NCBI RefSeq assembly: GCF_003719725.1
Contig: NZ_RIAX01000009.1
Span: forward strand, 1 to 64,000
Source: Planococcus salinus
GTDB lineage: Bacteria; Bacillota; Bacilli; Bacillales_A; Planococcaceae
Length of the DNA stretch: 64,000 nucleotides
Direction: 5' to 3'
Shown: in pieces, positions 35,491 through 44,423 of the stretch
Layout: every line of letters begins with the position of its first letter
Position numbering within the stretch: position 1 is the first letter of the stretch
Program-made: the position numbers and the translations under genes
Notes under the pieces: model-generated
What the model saw: only the letters and a program-made list of their open reading frames with translations
Told to the model about the DNA's origin: nothing
Database searches by the model: none

Positions 35491-36552
35491 ATGTTATCTA
35501 AGTTGCGCTCTCTTCATTTCAATGGCAGCCGGATTTTGAAAACCGGTATCGCCATCTTTTTAACAGCCACTATTTGTGTGTGGCTTAACTGGCCGCCTGT
35601 CTTTGCGGTCATCACGGCCATCGTGACGGTCGAGCCGACGGTCAGCGATTCGATCAAAAAAGGAATTGTCCGCTTTCCGGCATCCGCCATCGGTTCTGCA
35701 TTCGCCGTTCTCTTCATCACGCTCTTCGGGAATGCCCCGATCACCTATACACTCGCGGCAGTCGCCACGATTCTGGTCTGTTATAAGCTCAATCTGCATG
35801 CCGGCTTGCTTGTTGCCACATTGACATCCGTCGCGATGATTGAAGTGATCCATGATCATGTCCTGGTCTCGTTCTTCATCCGACTGGGGACGACAACGGT
35901 CGGTTTGCTCGTGTCCACCGCTGTCAACATGCTCGTCTTTCCGCCGGACTACCGGCCTGATATTCTGAAAAGCATCCAAAGCATCAGTGCGCGTGCAGGA
36001 AGCATGCTGGAACATACTTTCCGCACGATTCTATTTGAAAAGGATGTGGACCTTCAGGAAGACCGAAAGATTGCGAAACAATTGACAACGGAAATCAGGA
36101 AGACGGAGAAACTGATTCATTTCCAGCGGGATGAAGCCAGTTTATATCCTTGGATCCGTAACCGGGAAGCTGAGCTTCGGATGGCGGAAAGGCAATTGCT
36201 GTTTCTGGACAATTTCGAGTACCATTTGAACGCCCTGCTCCGTGTCCCACTGCAGAGCATCCAGTGGACAAAAGCCGAGCGGGAGATTATCATGCATGCC
36301 GCTGCGGCGCTTGCGGACGACCTGAGGCATTCCACCCACTACAACCACGAAAAGCATCAGCGCCAGTTAAAAAGCATTACGCATCTGTTCTGGGAAAACA
36401 GCAAGCGGGTGCCGGCAAACGATGCCATGCACCCGACCCTGTTCCCGCCGGAATTCACGATCCTTTACGAACTCATCACGATTTATGATTTAGTAGATAA
36501 GTATTTTGATCCGACCAGCGTGAAAGCCGCACAGCAGGCAAAGAAATCATAA
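35491..36552 (+). CDS. Aromatic acid exporter family protein
   Basis: This 353-residue protein has an N-terminal half of about six helices (residues about 10-150). The conserved GIAIFLTATICVWLNWPP, TVEPTVSDSIKKG and a cytoplasmic all-helical C-terminal half match the aromatic acid exporter (ArAE_1/FUSC-like) family, which pumps out aromatic or weak acids. No regulator is adjacent. The ATG at 35491 follows AAAGGAGA by about 13 nt, a long spacing. Confidence 0.8.
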   Translation: MLSKLRSLHFNGSRILKTGIAIFLTATICVWLNWPPVFAVITAIVTVEPTVSDSIKKGIVRFPASAIGSAFAVLFITLFGNAPITYTLAAVATILVCYKLNLHAGLLVATLTSVAMIEVIHDHVLVSFFIRLGTTTVGLLVSTAVNMLVFPPDYRPDILKSIQSISARAGSMLEHTFRTILFEKDVDLQEDRKIAKQLTTEIRKTEKLIHFQRDEASLYPWIRNREAELRMAERQLLFLDNFEYHLNALLRVPLQSIQWTKAEREIIMHAAAALADDLRHSTHYNHEKHQRQLKSITHLFWENSKRVPANDAMHPTLFPPEFTILYELITIYDLVDKYFDPTSVKAAQQAKKS

Positions 36553-36698
36553 GACAATCGAATACCGCCAAGCTTGAATGGAGCTGTCGAATTTAGGATG
36601 GGCTGATGTTAGAGAAAAAGATCCCCTCTCCCTCCGAAAGAAGCGAAGCACAAGCCAAGCTGCTATCCCAGCAACTCCACCTCAGCACCTCGCTGCGA

Positions 36699-36763
36699 GG
36701 ACCCTGTGTGGGACTCAATTGTTCCTCAAATTGTGGCCCACACAGGGTCCGTTCCGAAGTGAC
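36699..36763. repeat. Dispersed hairpin repeat copy A
   Basis: GGACCCTGTGTGGG (36699-36712) and its exact complement (36737-36750) form a 14-bp hairpin with a 24-nt loop. The right arm and flank (GTGGCCCACACAGGGTCC, then CGAAGT) recur at 43649-43679. No T run follows, so it is not a plain terminator. Confidence 0.7.
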
Positions 36764-36815
36764 AATGGCTTGTCCTTTTTCTGATTAAAATACGAATGCT
36801 GCAAAAGAAAAGGAA

Positions 36816-38531
36816 TCATCCGAAATATTCCGGTTCCCCAGCCAATGCATGACCGAATGTTTCAGCGCTCTCCCTTTCTTCCCTGTCCAGTAACAGCTCG
36901 ATCACCCTGTTTGTTAAGTTCGGCACGATTTCATGAGAATACGTCATTTCGGCTCTTTCCAATTTTTTATGGGCATCAACGCCGTATGGACCAATATTGA
37001 CGACCGGGATATTCAATTCCCGGATCTCTTCATAATCCACATAATGCTTGGTTCCCCATGAAGGATTGTTGGCAGACACGGCTTGAATTCCTTCTTCGTC
37101 ATCACTTATTGCGACAAAACTCATATCGGAAATATGAGGAAAGAAATTCTTGATGACAATTGGATGCGCGTAGAACGGCTGAACTTCTTCGACAGCCTGG
37201 TCTAAAGCACTTATTAACGCTTCTTCTTCCTGTGTTTTCCCGGTTATTTCAATCCGTGGCGAGTACAGCGAAGAATAAAATAAAACGATTGCAGGAGATT
37301 TGTCTTTCATCCATTTCCATGCTTCTTCCACCACTTTCACGGAAAACATCCGAGTGTCCAATTCCTTGTTCTGTAATAACGACGCTTTGAATTCATCCAT
37401 ATGAGAAATAAAATCCGCGCCGTTTTCCATGACCAGCAGCTTTTCCATTTCTTCATAGCTCAGCACTCTCGGTTTCCACGGGATGCCGGGATACGGGTCC
37501 CCACTCATCTCGCTGAATTGCTTGTACCTTTTCCCATAAGAAGCGAGTGCATTGTCAAAAGCGATGAACGCCTGCTCTTTTAATTTGTCCAATACATCCT
37601 TTGGCGTCCAGGAATGGACAAAGAAATTAAAGTACACAAAGGCGGATAAAGCCGTCTGGACAGTATAGTTCGGCTTCAAATCGGTCTGTTTCAATGTTAC
37701 CGGCGGCACAGTGATTTCCCCAAAAGCTTCATCCGAAAGCTCCGGGTTGTAATTGATCTGCCTGGTCAGCTCAGCCGCGATAAAGTTCGGATCGAGCCCT
37801 TCAAAACAAGAACCGACATGTGTTTCCGCACCGGTGATAAAGAAGGACGGCAGCAGCTTCCCTACCGTTCCCCGGTAAATATACCGGTTCGGATCATTTT
37901 CATGACGGGGTGAAACAAAGTCCGCATTGACCGCTGCAATATAGTCAAATCCGTGTTCCTCTTTCCACTCTTTAAAAGTTGCCAACGCCGAAAGAATTCC
38001 ATGCGACCCGTCTTCCTCATCGCATTCTGCAAGAAACACGATATTGCCTTCCAATTCTTCGGGATGCTCGGAATAATACTTCAAAAGATACAAATTGCTG
38101 GCAACGCCGCTCTTCATATCAAGAACTCCCCGTCCAAAAAGCCAGTCCGCCGACTCAGCGTGTTTTTTCGCAAAAGCAGGAAGCTGTTCGCCCTTAAGCT
38201 TTTCCTTCAGCGTTTCCGGATCAAAGGCAGCGTCTTTCATTTGATTGAAATCATCTACTCCGACGGTATCAAGGTGGCCCATCAAAACGACCGTCCGCCG
38301 GCTTGCTCTTTTTGTCCCTTTTACAAACGCCAGTACGTTGTATCGCTCCCGCTCATCTCCAAACGTTCGGGACAACCGGACATGCTCGGGGTTCTTTTTA
38401 AAATAAGGGAGAGAGGAAATCAATGCATGCATGGATTCCGCAAGTTCTTTTTCCCCTTCAGTGTTTACAATGCTCGCTGTTTGAACCAATTGTTTCGTAG
38501 TAGCCAGCACTTCATCGCGGCATGGTTTCAT
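36816..38531 (-). CDS. rocB: RocB-like M20 family peptidase/deacylase
   Basis: This 571-residue protein has a two-metal M20 core: MGHLDTVGVDD (His and Asp ligands), RGVLDMKSGVASNL with bridging Asp, ECDEEDGSHG with Glu pair, and late His residues near ISDMSF. Length and motifs match RocB, found with arginine catabolic genes. No other roc gene lies here, so the pathway link is weak. The ATG at 38531 follows AAGGAG by 9 nt, which is better than the ATG seven codons upstream. Confidence 0.8.
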   Translation of the reverse strand: MKPCRDEVLATTKQLVQTASIVNTEGEKELAESMHALISSLPYFKKNPEHVRLSRTFGDERERYNVLAFVKGTKRASRRTVVLMGHLDTVGVDDFNQMKDAAFDPETLKEKLKGEQLPAFAKKHAESADWLFGRGVLDMKSGVASNLYLLKYYSEHPEELEGNIVFLAECDEEDGSHGILSALATFKEWKEEHGFDYIAAVNADFVSPRHENDPNRYIYRGTVGKLLPSFFITGAETHVGSCFEGLDPNFIAAELTRQINYNPELSDEAFGEITVPPVTLKQTDLKPNYTVQTALSAFVYFNFFVHSWTPKDVLDKLKEQAFIAFDNALASYGKRYKQFSEMSGDPYPGIPWKPRVLSYEEMEKLLVMENGADFISHMDEFKASLLQNKELDTRMFSVKVVEEAWKWMKDKSPAIVLFYSSLYSPRIEITGKTQEEEALISALDQAVEEVQPFYAHPIVIKNFFPHISDMSFVAISDDEEGIQAVSANNPSWGTKHYVDYEEIRELNIPVVNIGPYGVDAHKKLERAEMTYSHEIVPNLTNRVIELLLDREERESAETFGHALAGEPEYFG

Positions 38532-38576
38532 GGATGACGACTCCTTCATCATTAATAGGTAAAACTGTTAAAACTT

Positions 38577-39515
38577 TCACGAGTGGTCTTTCGCCAGACT
38601 TTTCAAATCAAATACATAGCTGGCCGTGTCGCATTGCAACAACACCTTCGATCCGCGCGCACTCATAAACAGCGGCTTCAGTTTCTTTCCAGCGGAGTTT
38701 ACAAAGACGATTTCTCTTCGCCGCCGGTAACGGGACGCGTTCTTTTCGAATAAATAAAAACGGTCATGTATGCCGTAGCCGCCGTTAAACAACAAGAGAT
38801 GCTGGCAGACGGCAAAAGCGGTGGCACCATTTATATCCGGAATAAAATATTCCGTCTTGCCGTTTTTCCTTTTTCCGATGTGAAAATCAGTATAAAAATA
38901 AAACCACACTTCGTCGTCGGAAGCGACATTCAATGCATAACAGTCCGCAATAAAATGCGCATTCGGCTGCTCATACAGCTCGGAAATATTCCCAAATGCA
39001 TCCCAGCAAATGAGGCCGGCTTTTCCAATCGGATCATCCCACCCATAATTGCCGAATATGCCTTCGTCAAAGTAGCCTGTCCAAATCCGGCCGTCCCCGG
39101 TTGTGTATAAATGTTCGATGCCGTCTCCGAGACAAAAAGACCGGATGAAATTTCCTTCCCGGTCAAACAGCCGTGCATTTTCATCCACTCGCCCGCCGCC
39201 GTAATTCATAGACCGTGCACAGGCAAGCAGTAGATGATCTTCGCCCATCGGCTGCAAAAAATGATAGTTCCATTTTTGGTTGCTGATTGTCGTCTCGCTG
39301 TACGTCTCGTCTTTGATAAAGAGCGCTTTATAGGTAATCGCTTCAGCCGTCCGTATCGGCGGAAAGCTGCCTTCCAGTAAATCCGGTGTGGACGAAGCAA
39401 ACAGCAGACAAATTTCACCCCCGGGACCAAGCGAAGCGTGGCAAAGCGAATAACCGCCCGTGTCAAAGTTCCAATCGATCACCTGTTCCAGCATGATTTT
39501 TTCTGCTTTCTTCAT
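38577..39515 (-). CDS. Hypothetical beta-propeller-like protein
   Basis: This 312-residue protein is predicted mainly beta. Repeated strand-turn units contain Asp/Gly (LFDREGNFIRSFCLGDGI, ICWDAFGNISEL, VFVNSAGKKLK), like blades of a propeller. There is no signal peptide and no catalytic motif. The function is unknown. The start at 39515 follows GAGGATGGAG. It is separated from RocB by 45 bp and may be co-transcribed with it. Confidence 0.6.
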   Translation of the reverse strand: MKKAEKIMLEQVIDWNFDTGGYSLCHASLGPGGEICLLFASSTPDLLEGSFPPIRTAEAITYKALFIKDETYSETTISNQKWNYHFLQPMGEDHLLLACARSMNYGGGRVDENARLFDREGNFIRSFCLGDGIEHLYTTGDGRIWTGYFDEGIFGNYGWDDPIGKAGLICWDAFGNISELYEQPNAHFIADCYALNVASDDEVWFYFYTDFHIGKRKNGKTEYFIPDINGATAFAVCQHLLLFNGGYGIHDRFYLFEKNASRYRRRREIVFVNSAGKKLKPLFMSARGSKVLLQCDTASYVFDLKSLAKDHS

Positions 39516-39722
39516 ACTCCATCCTCTTCTCGGAATCAGAATCAAAACACCGTTAAATTTGAACCGCTTATCCATTTATCATAAACTCGTTATGGAAGAT
39601 AAATTTATCATATCACAGAAAAATGCTGATAATTTCAATAAATTTCTCGCTGTATATTCAAAGAACACAGTTCCTCTATCTCGTTTCCATATTATATTGA
39701 AAAAAACAAAAGGAGTTCCACT

Positions 39723-40448
39723 ATGCCCAAAATCAAATTGGCCATCCGGAATGCATGGATTGTCTTATTAGCCGTTTTTCTGAGCGGCTGCGCCCAGGAA
39801 GACACCGATCAAGGGACACTCGTGGCTTTAGGCGATTCCATTACTTACGGCGCCAACCTCGCAGACAGCGGACGGTCGGCTTATCCGTATTTGATCGGTG
39901 AAGACGCCGGATTCGAAGTGCATAACCTTGCTGTGTCAGGTTGGCAAACCGAACATGTCATGGAAGCCCTTCGCGAAGACGAAGAACACCGGCAAAAGGT
40001 CGAAGGCGCCGATGTGATCGCCATGACAATCGGCGGAAACGATTTGCTGGAAATCCTCCGCATGGTCGAAACCGCAAGTGCCGGTGATCCGGAACGGATG
40101 CAAGAAATCCTGAACCAAGAGCTCGGCAGCAACACTTTTTTTAATGAACTCGGTGAACTCATTGAAGAAATCCAGTCACTGACAGACGCACAGATCCTTC
40201 TTTACACCATTTACAATCCTTTTCCGCCTCACAGCTATATGCACCAAATCGGCGAGGCCTTTCTCCCTGAAGTGAACGCCGCATTCGGAGAGGTTGCCGA
40301 AAGCTACGAGAACGTCTATCTGGCTGATGCCTACTCAGCTTACCGCGACAAACAGGAAGACTATATCATCGCCGGCGATATTCACCCGACAGAAAAAGGG
40401 CAGGCTGTACTTGCTGAAATCGGATTGGAGGCTATAGAAAGCGATTAA
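39723..40448 (+). CDS. SGNH/GDSL-family lipoprotein hydrolase
   Basis: This is a 241-residue exported lipoprotein: a hydrophobic signal (IVLLAVFLSGC) with lipobox Cys at about residue 22. The SGNH blocks are present: GDSITYGA (Ser nucleophile), a Gly in LAVSGWQTE, IGGNDLLEI (Asn) and DIHPTEKG with the Asp/His pair. It would be a lipid- or ester-cleaving enzyme on the membrane surface. AAAGGAG lies about 8 nt upstream of the ATG. Confidence 0.85.
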   Translation: MPKIKLAIRNAWIVLLAVFLSGCAQEDTDQGTLVALGDSITYGANLADSGRSAYPYLIGEDAGFEVHNLAVSGWQTEHVMEALREDEEHRQKVEGADVIAMTIGGNDLLEILRMVETASAGDPERMQEILNQELGSNTFFNELGELIEEIQSLTDAQILLYTIYNPFPPHSYMHQIGEAFLPEVNAAFGEVAESYENVYLADAYSAYRDKQEDYIIAGDIHPTEKGQAVLAEIGLEAIESD

Positions 40449-40554
40449 AAAAGCACGGCTTTACCGGCTCACTTCTCGTAAGAAAAGTCAGTCGAAACCA
40501 AAACCTTTCTTGTCCGTAGAACTAGTATGACAAGTTTCAAAGGAGCCGTTCAAA

Positions 40555-40731
40555 ATGAGAGTGAAAACGTTTTATGCCTGGAGCGAAAAAGGAATGGACC
40601 GCAAAGTAAATGAATTCCTTGAAGGCGCTGCTGCAGAGGTGGTAGATATAAAGTTCGCCACGCCTATCTTTTTCTTCAGTGCGATGGTGATGTACAAGCC
40701 CTCCGATTCTTCTAAGAATATTTCCTTTTAA
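40555..40731 (+). CDS. Cse60-family small protein (58 aa)
   Basis: This short ORF reads MRVKTFYAWSEKGMDRKVNE, then a helix and VVDIKFATPIFFFSAMVMYK, which matches the small Cse60 sporulation family in both the VNEFL and VIDIK-FSAM-YK parts. In Bacillus the gene is expressed in sporulation, but its role is unknown. AAAGGAG lies 8 nt before the ATG. A terminator follows at once. Confidence 0.65.
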   Translation: MRVKTFYAWSEKGMDRKVNEFLEGAAAEVVDIKFATPIFFFSAMVMYKPSDSSKNISF

Positions 40732-40740
40732 TCACTTATA

Positions 40741-40784
40741 AAATAAGGCCTGCCCATCCGTAAAAAGATGGGCAGGTCTTATTT
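40741..40784 (+). terminator. Bidirectional terminator
   Basis: AAATAAGGCCTGCCCATC and its near-complement flank an 8-nt loop. Confidence 0.85.
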
Positions 40785-40807
40785 CTGTTTGGAAGGAATT
40801 CCTGATT

Positions 40808-40897
40808 TTATTTTTTCCTCTTGTCTTTTGCATAATATCCGCCACCCAAAGCTGCAAGAAAAATTACGAATATCGCAACCAGTATACTGATATCCAT
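40808..40897 (-). CDS. Tiny membrane peptide (29 aa)
   Basis: The peptide is MDISILVAIFVIFLAALGGG followed by YYAKDKRKK: one membrane helix and a basic tail. An ideal AAGGAGGTGA lies about 6 nt before the ATG, so it is very likely translated. It resembles one-helix peptides of type I toxins or small regulators, but no antisense RNA promoter is evident. The family is unknown. Confidence 0.65.
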   Translation of the reverse strand: MDISILVAIFVIFLAALGGGYYAKDKRKK

Positions 40898-41014
40898 ATT
40901 TTCACCTCCTTGGAAATTAACTACACATCACCTAAAATATCGAGATGATTTCCTTTCGCTTGCAAGACGCAATCTTTATTCGACGCATAGATATCAAGCT
41001 CTTCCGAATCCAAC

Positions 41015-41533
41015 TTACAATCTGTTTTTAATCTTCCCATTCAAAAAAGCACTGACTTCCCCACTGTCCCCCAGTTCTTTCTTCGGAATGATGAGCGCGG
41101 ACATGCCGCTATTGTATAAATAAAAACCGGATGGGCTTTCGCCGAAATTTTCAATACCGCTCCAGGAAATGCTCATCTCTCCTTTCGGACTGATCTCACG
41201 CAAGCCGTCTTCCGTAAAAATCATCGTATGCGCTCCCAGCACCCCTTCATTCTTTCCTTCACGCATCATTTTGGTCGCGTTCCGCTTGATCAGCCGGTAG
41301 AAGTAAGCCGGGTAGAAGATCGCCCATAAGGTGCCCATGATGAGAAACGGGATAAACAGTACGAGAAACGGCATGTCCAGAAACATTGAAGCCAGAATCG
41401 CTATCCCTATGTACAGAAGCGGTACAAATATCCGCTGCATGGTAACTTGCTTCTGCACCGCCGGAGAATTTTTTGCATGAAATAAATTGAAATCGAGATA
41501 ATCTTCTTCAGTGAGTTTGTAATTGAGTTCCAT
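41015..41533 (-). CDS. YcxB-like membrane protein
   Basis: This 172-residue protein has a short N-terminal segment (MELNYKLTEEDYLDFNLFH), two membrane helices (about 31-77) and a C-terminal PH-like beta domain (FTEDGLREISPKGEMSISW to IPKKEL). This is the YcxB family layout. The function is unknown. AAAGGGG is located 9-10 nt upstream of the ATG at 41533; the open frame extending to 41698 has no SD. Confidence 0.75.
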   Translation of the reverse strand: MELNYKLTEEDYLDFNLFHAKNSPAVQKQVTMQRIFVPLLYIGIAILASMFLDMPFLVLFIPFLIMGTLWAIFYPAYFYRLIKRNATKMMREGKNEGVLGAHTMIFTEDGLREISPKGEMSISWSGIENFGESPSGFYLYNSGMSALIIPKKELGDSGEVSAFLNGKIKNRL

Positions 41534-41650
41534 TAATGGCTTGCCCCTTTTATAAGTCTTTCCATTAATCATAGTGTATTCCAACTTGCATGCATACATT
41601 ATTTTACATTGAATGTAATAAACCATTCCTAATTCGCGAAAGCTTACAAT

Positions 41651-41695
41651 AAACAAGACCCGCCCTTCTGTTTTACAGAAGGACAGGTCTTGTTT
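41651..41695 (-). terminator. Terminator downstream of the VWA gene
   Basis: AAACAAGACC and complement, plus CCCTTCTG/CAGAAGG, form a long stem with a 5-nt loop and a T-rich tail on the minus strand. Confidence 0.75.
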
Positions 41696-41746
41696 CAATT
41701 TAGCATAAAGGATGGCTGCAAAATCAACACTCGGATGGACCTCAAA

Positions 41747-41850
41747 TTCTATGAGCGGTTTCGGCCGTTCTATGAGCGGTCTTCCGAGTTCTATGATTAC
41801 TCATTGGATTCTATGAACAAAAATCGACATTCTATGATCACTCAGCTGTA
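41747..41850. repeat. Degenerate array with 21-nt period (locus 2)
   Basis: Five heads TTCTATGA (the first two extended to TTCTATGAGCGG) are spaced 20-21 nt. Their tails differ (TTTCGGCCG, TCTTCCGAG, TTACTCATTGGA, ACAAAAATCGACA). The array lies between VWA and YcxB. One frame spells FYERFRP FYERSSE FYDYSLD, but no SD supports translation. Confidence 0.75.
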
Positions 41851-41901
41851 TTTTCGCCCCAAATCATCCGACAGCTTCTTACTCTGAAGATGACTTCGCC
41901 T

Positions 41902-42621
41902 TTAACGCAAAATCCCCTTCTCCTTCGCTTCCTTCAGCCACATCGGAAATTCATTCAACAGCTGATCATACAATTCTTCATCGGATACTTGGCTGATGTC
42001 TTCGAGATGGAAGAAATTCGCATTGTCGACCACCCGGCCGCCCATCGTATCGAGCCTCCGCAGCACTTCGAAATTCGCGTCGCCAATCCCGACAAATTGC
42101 CAGAAAATCGGCTGGTTTGATGATTCGACGATGAATTTCTTGATCCCCGATTTACATCCGCCGTCATTGATGAATACCAGAAACACGGGCTCGTCGCTCG
42201 CATCTTCCACCGTATACTTGCGGATCACATCTTCCATCACTTTCGGTTCGTCGTTGCGGCCGAATTTGTGCACGCTGTCATTCGACAGGATGTTTTTCTC
42301 CACATAACCCATAAACGTCGCCTCGGTCGCTCCCGGCAGACGCGAGAACTCATTGTCGTAGACCCAGACATCCAATTCGCCGTCATCATCGAACTGGCTG
42401 GCGACCGCAAGAACCCGCTCCACCACTTCCTGCACGACGCCTTCCTTATACAACTTTCTCATCGAACCGGAAATATCAAGCACCACGCCGACTTTGGCGG
42501 TGACCCCGGTCAATTTCTTCTTCTCCAGCACAATCGTTGCCGCTTTTTTCTTCAACGAAATCCCGATGATTTTCGCTTCTTCTTTTTCCGGCTTTTTAAA
42601 AATCTTATCGAACAAACCCAA
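41902..42621 (-). CDS. VWA-domain protein (tellurite-resistance-like)
   Basis: This 239-residue protein has a von Willebrand A fold with the MIDAS sequence DISGSMRKLY (residues about 49-58) and later FINDGG and DTMGGRVVDNANF. The N-terminal Lys-rich stretch recalls TerF/YceC-related proteins. It probably binds a divalent metal and a partner protein. No ter operon genes are adjacent. The start is TTG at 42621, 8 nt after AGGAGG. Confidence 0.8.
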   Translation of the reverse strand: MGLFDKIFKKPEKEEAKIIGISLKKKAATIVLEKKKLTGVTAKVGVVLDISGSMRKLYKEGVVQEVVERVLAVASQFDDDGELDVWVYDNEFSRLPGATEATFMGYVEKNILSNDSVHKFGRNDEPKVMEDVIRKYTVEDASDEPVFLVFINDGGCKSGIKKFIVESSNQPIFWQFVGIGDANFEVLRRLDTMGGRVVDNANFFHLEDISQVSDEELYDQLLNEFPMWLKEAKEKGILR

Positions 42622-42694
42622 TATGTACGCCTCCTGTATGGTTCTTTTTAGAATGCTGCCTACTCGATAAAGTTAGTTACTTACCAGCGCTTCT

Positions 42695-43537
42695 TTAAAA
42701 CTCTTCATGCGTCGCCGGATCCATATCAAACAGTCTGCCATCAGGACGTGAAAGCGCTGCTATCGCGGTCATTTCTTCTTCATTTAACGTGAAATCAAAA
42801 ATAGCCAGGTTGTCCCGCTGCCGCTCCGGGGAAGTCGACCTTGGGATTGACACCGAACCGATTTGGTATTGCCAGCGCAGCACCACCTGCGGAACAGTTT
42901 TATGATGGGTTTCGGCAATTTTTCTGACCGTCTCATTCGACAGGATATCTGCCGCTCTGGCCAGTGGACTCCATGATTGCGTTTGAATATTATATTCCGC
43001 ATGTACTTTCCGCTGTTCTTCCTGGTTAAAGAACGGATGCAATTCGACCTGATTGATGCTTGGCGTCACGCCGGTCTCCTGAATAATGCGCTCCAGATGC
43101 TCAGGCAGGAAGTTGCTTACCCCAATCGACCGGACGAGCCCCCATTTCTGCGCATCAATCAAGGCTTGCCATGCTTCCACATATAAATCCTGATTTGGCA
43201 GTGGCCAGTGGATCAAATAGAGATCGAAATAATCCAGATTGGAGCGATACAGCGATTCCTGAATCGCCACCAGCGCTTTTTCGTACGTGTGATATCGGCC
43301 AGGCAATTTGGAAGTCACCCACAAATCTTCACGGGAAATGCCGCTGCGCTTAATGCCTTCCCCGACCGCTCCTTCGTTCTCATAATTATACGCTGTATCG
43401 ATCAGCCGGTAACCGGCATTGATTCCGCTGCTGACCGAGTTCGCACCGGCATTCCCCCACAGCCCGTATGTACCGAGTCCGGTCACCGGCAAAATTGTTC
43501 CGTCATTCAATGTCACTTCTGGTATTGTTCTTTCCAT
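42695..43537 (-). CDS. Aldo/keto reductase
   Basis: This 280-residue AKR has GYRLIDTAYNYENE (catalytic Asp and Tyr), WVTSKL (Lys), DLYLIHWP (His) and the C-terminal NADPH-binding SIPRSTSPERQRDN. All four catalytic residues are present. Such enzymes reduce short aldehydes and ketones. AAAGGAGC lies about 9 nt before the ATG. Confidence 0.9.
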   Translation of the reverse strand: MERTIPEVTLNDGTILPVTGLGTYGLWGNAGANSVSSGINAGYRLIDTAYNYENEGAVGEGIKRSGISREDLWVTSKLPGRYHTYEKALVAIQESLYRSNLDYFDLYLIHWPLPNQDLYVEAWQALIDAQKWGLVRSIGVSNFLPEHLERIIQETGVTPSINQVELHPFFNQEEQRKVHAEYNIQTQSWSPLARAADILSNETVRKIAETHHKTVPQVVLRWQYQIGSVSIPRSTSPERQRDNLAIFDFTLNEEEMTAIAALSRPDGRLFDMDPATHEEF

Positions 43538-43648
43538 CTACTTCCGCTCCTTTCGTTTCTACGTTAAGATTACTCTTAGCTGATTGTAAACTCAAATTAT
43601 TCAGTCACTGCACCGCGAGCGGCACAATCCCATTATTTTAGAACAATG

Positions 43649-43679
43649 GTGGCCCACACAGGGTCCGGTCCGAAGTAAC
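43649..43679. repeat. Dispersed hairpin repeat copy B (right arm only)
   Basis: GTGGCCCACACAGGGTCC and the next 12 bases match the right arm and flank at 36735-36763. The left arm is absent, so this is a partial copy. Confidence 0.7.
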
Positions 43680-43769
43680 GTCAGATTTTCTCAGCCAGAG
43701 AATGCGTGCAGGGCAATAGATTGTTCTTTTGCTGAGCGTCTATGCTTTTTTTCTGTGAGCAATAAAAAA

Positions 43770-43814
43770 GCATGAAGAATCTGTAAGCCCAGGATTGGTA
43801 CGGATTCTTCATGC
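43770..43814 (-). terminator. Terminator for the SelL-like gene
   Basis: GCATGAAGAATC and its complement flank a 21-nt loop, with TTTTTTATTG on the minus strand. A related hairpin with the same arm occurs at about 61149-61194. Confidence 0.75.
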
Positions 43815-43859
43815 ACTTAGTTTGAATAAATGAGATTGCTTCTGATACAACGAGGCTTT

Positions 43860-44423
43860 TTATGGGGCAGTGGGAGCGTGCTTGTTTAAAGCCTCCATAA
43901 TCGCCGGTATCGTCGCGTGATCAGCAGGCTCTTCGTCGATATGATGCCAATGGATTTCTCCCGTTGTGTCAATCAGCCAGGTTCCGCCAAGCTGGTAAAC
44001 GTCCTGCGAGAGCATCGCCTTTCTGACGATTTTCGCCTGTTTCCGGTCTTTCGGAAAAATCTCACGCATTCTTCCTTCTTTTAAATACTTGAAAATAATT
44101 TTTCCGGATTTCACAGCCGATACCTTTTTAAGCCGGAGATCCTTATAGGCCTGCTGTTCCGGGTCTCCTAAAATCGGAAAAGGATACGGACCGAATACAT
44201 CGATGAAATCCTTCAGCTGCTCCGAGTTTGCGGGAACCACCGCTACCAGTGATACCCCTTTTTCTTCTATGGATTCTGCGTGCTCACGCAACTGCGCGAG
44301 AAAATTGCGGCAAATCGGTCAGCCCAGATGACGAAGCAAGACCAGAAGAACGGGCTTTTCCTGAGCCAATTCAGAAAACCGGACAGTTTCGTTTTTCTCT
44401 TTACTGACAAATACGTAATCCAT
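43860..44423 (-). CDS. SelL-like peroxiredoxin-fold protein with in-frame TGA
   Basis: From ATG 44423 (SD AAGGAAG) the frame reads 187 codons with one internal TGA, codon 35 (44319-44321). The context is LLRHLG-TGA-PICRN, so the TGA stands exactly where the first Cys of the C-x-x-C redox site is expected in AhpC/TSA-2 (SelL-related) proteins. The second Cys (Cys38) is kept and the frame beyond is intact to a normal stop. The TGA is either a selenocysteine codon or a single-base nonsense mutation from TGC/TGT. A 7-bp hairpin lies 18 nt beyond the TGA (44283-44300). Confidence 0.75.
44283..44300 (-). other. SECIS-like hairpin candidate
   Basis: In the mRNA sense, CTCGCGC AGTT GCGTGAG forms seven pairs (one G-U) with the loop AGTT. 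The loop is about 25 nt past the TGA and has G at its second position. These are the spacing and loop features reported for bacterial SECIS elements. A chance hairpin cannot be excluded. Confidence 0.4.

Larger units (their letters stand above)
43568..43859. other. Intergenic region with dispersed repeat copy B
   Basis: This region contains the repeat half at 43649-43679 and a terminator at 43770-43814. Nothing else was seen. Confidence 0.5.

Noticed and set aside
36578-36784. 68-codon + strand ORF over the hairpin repeat
   Set aside because: It encodes the repeat itself; no SD and not protein-like.
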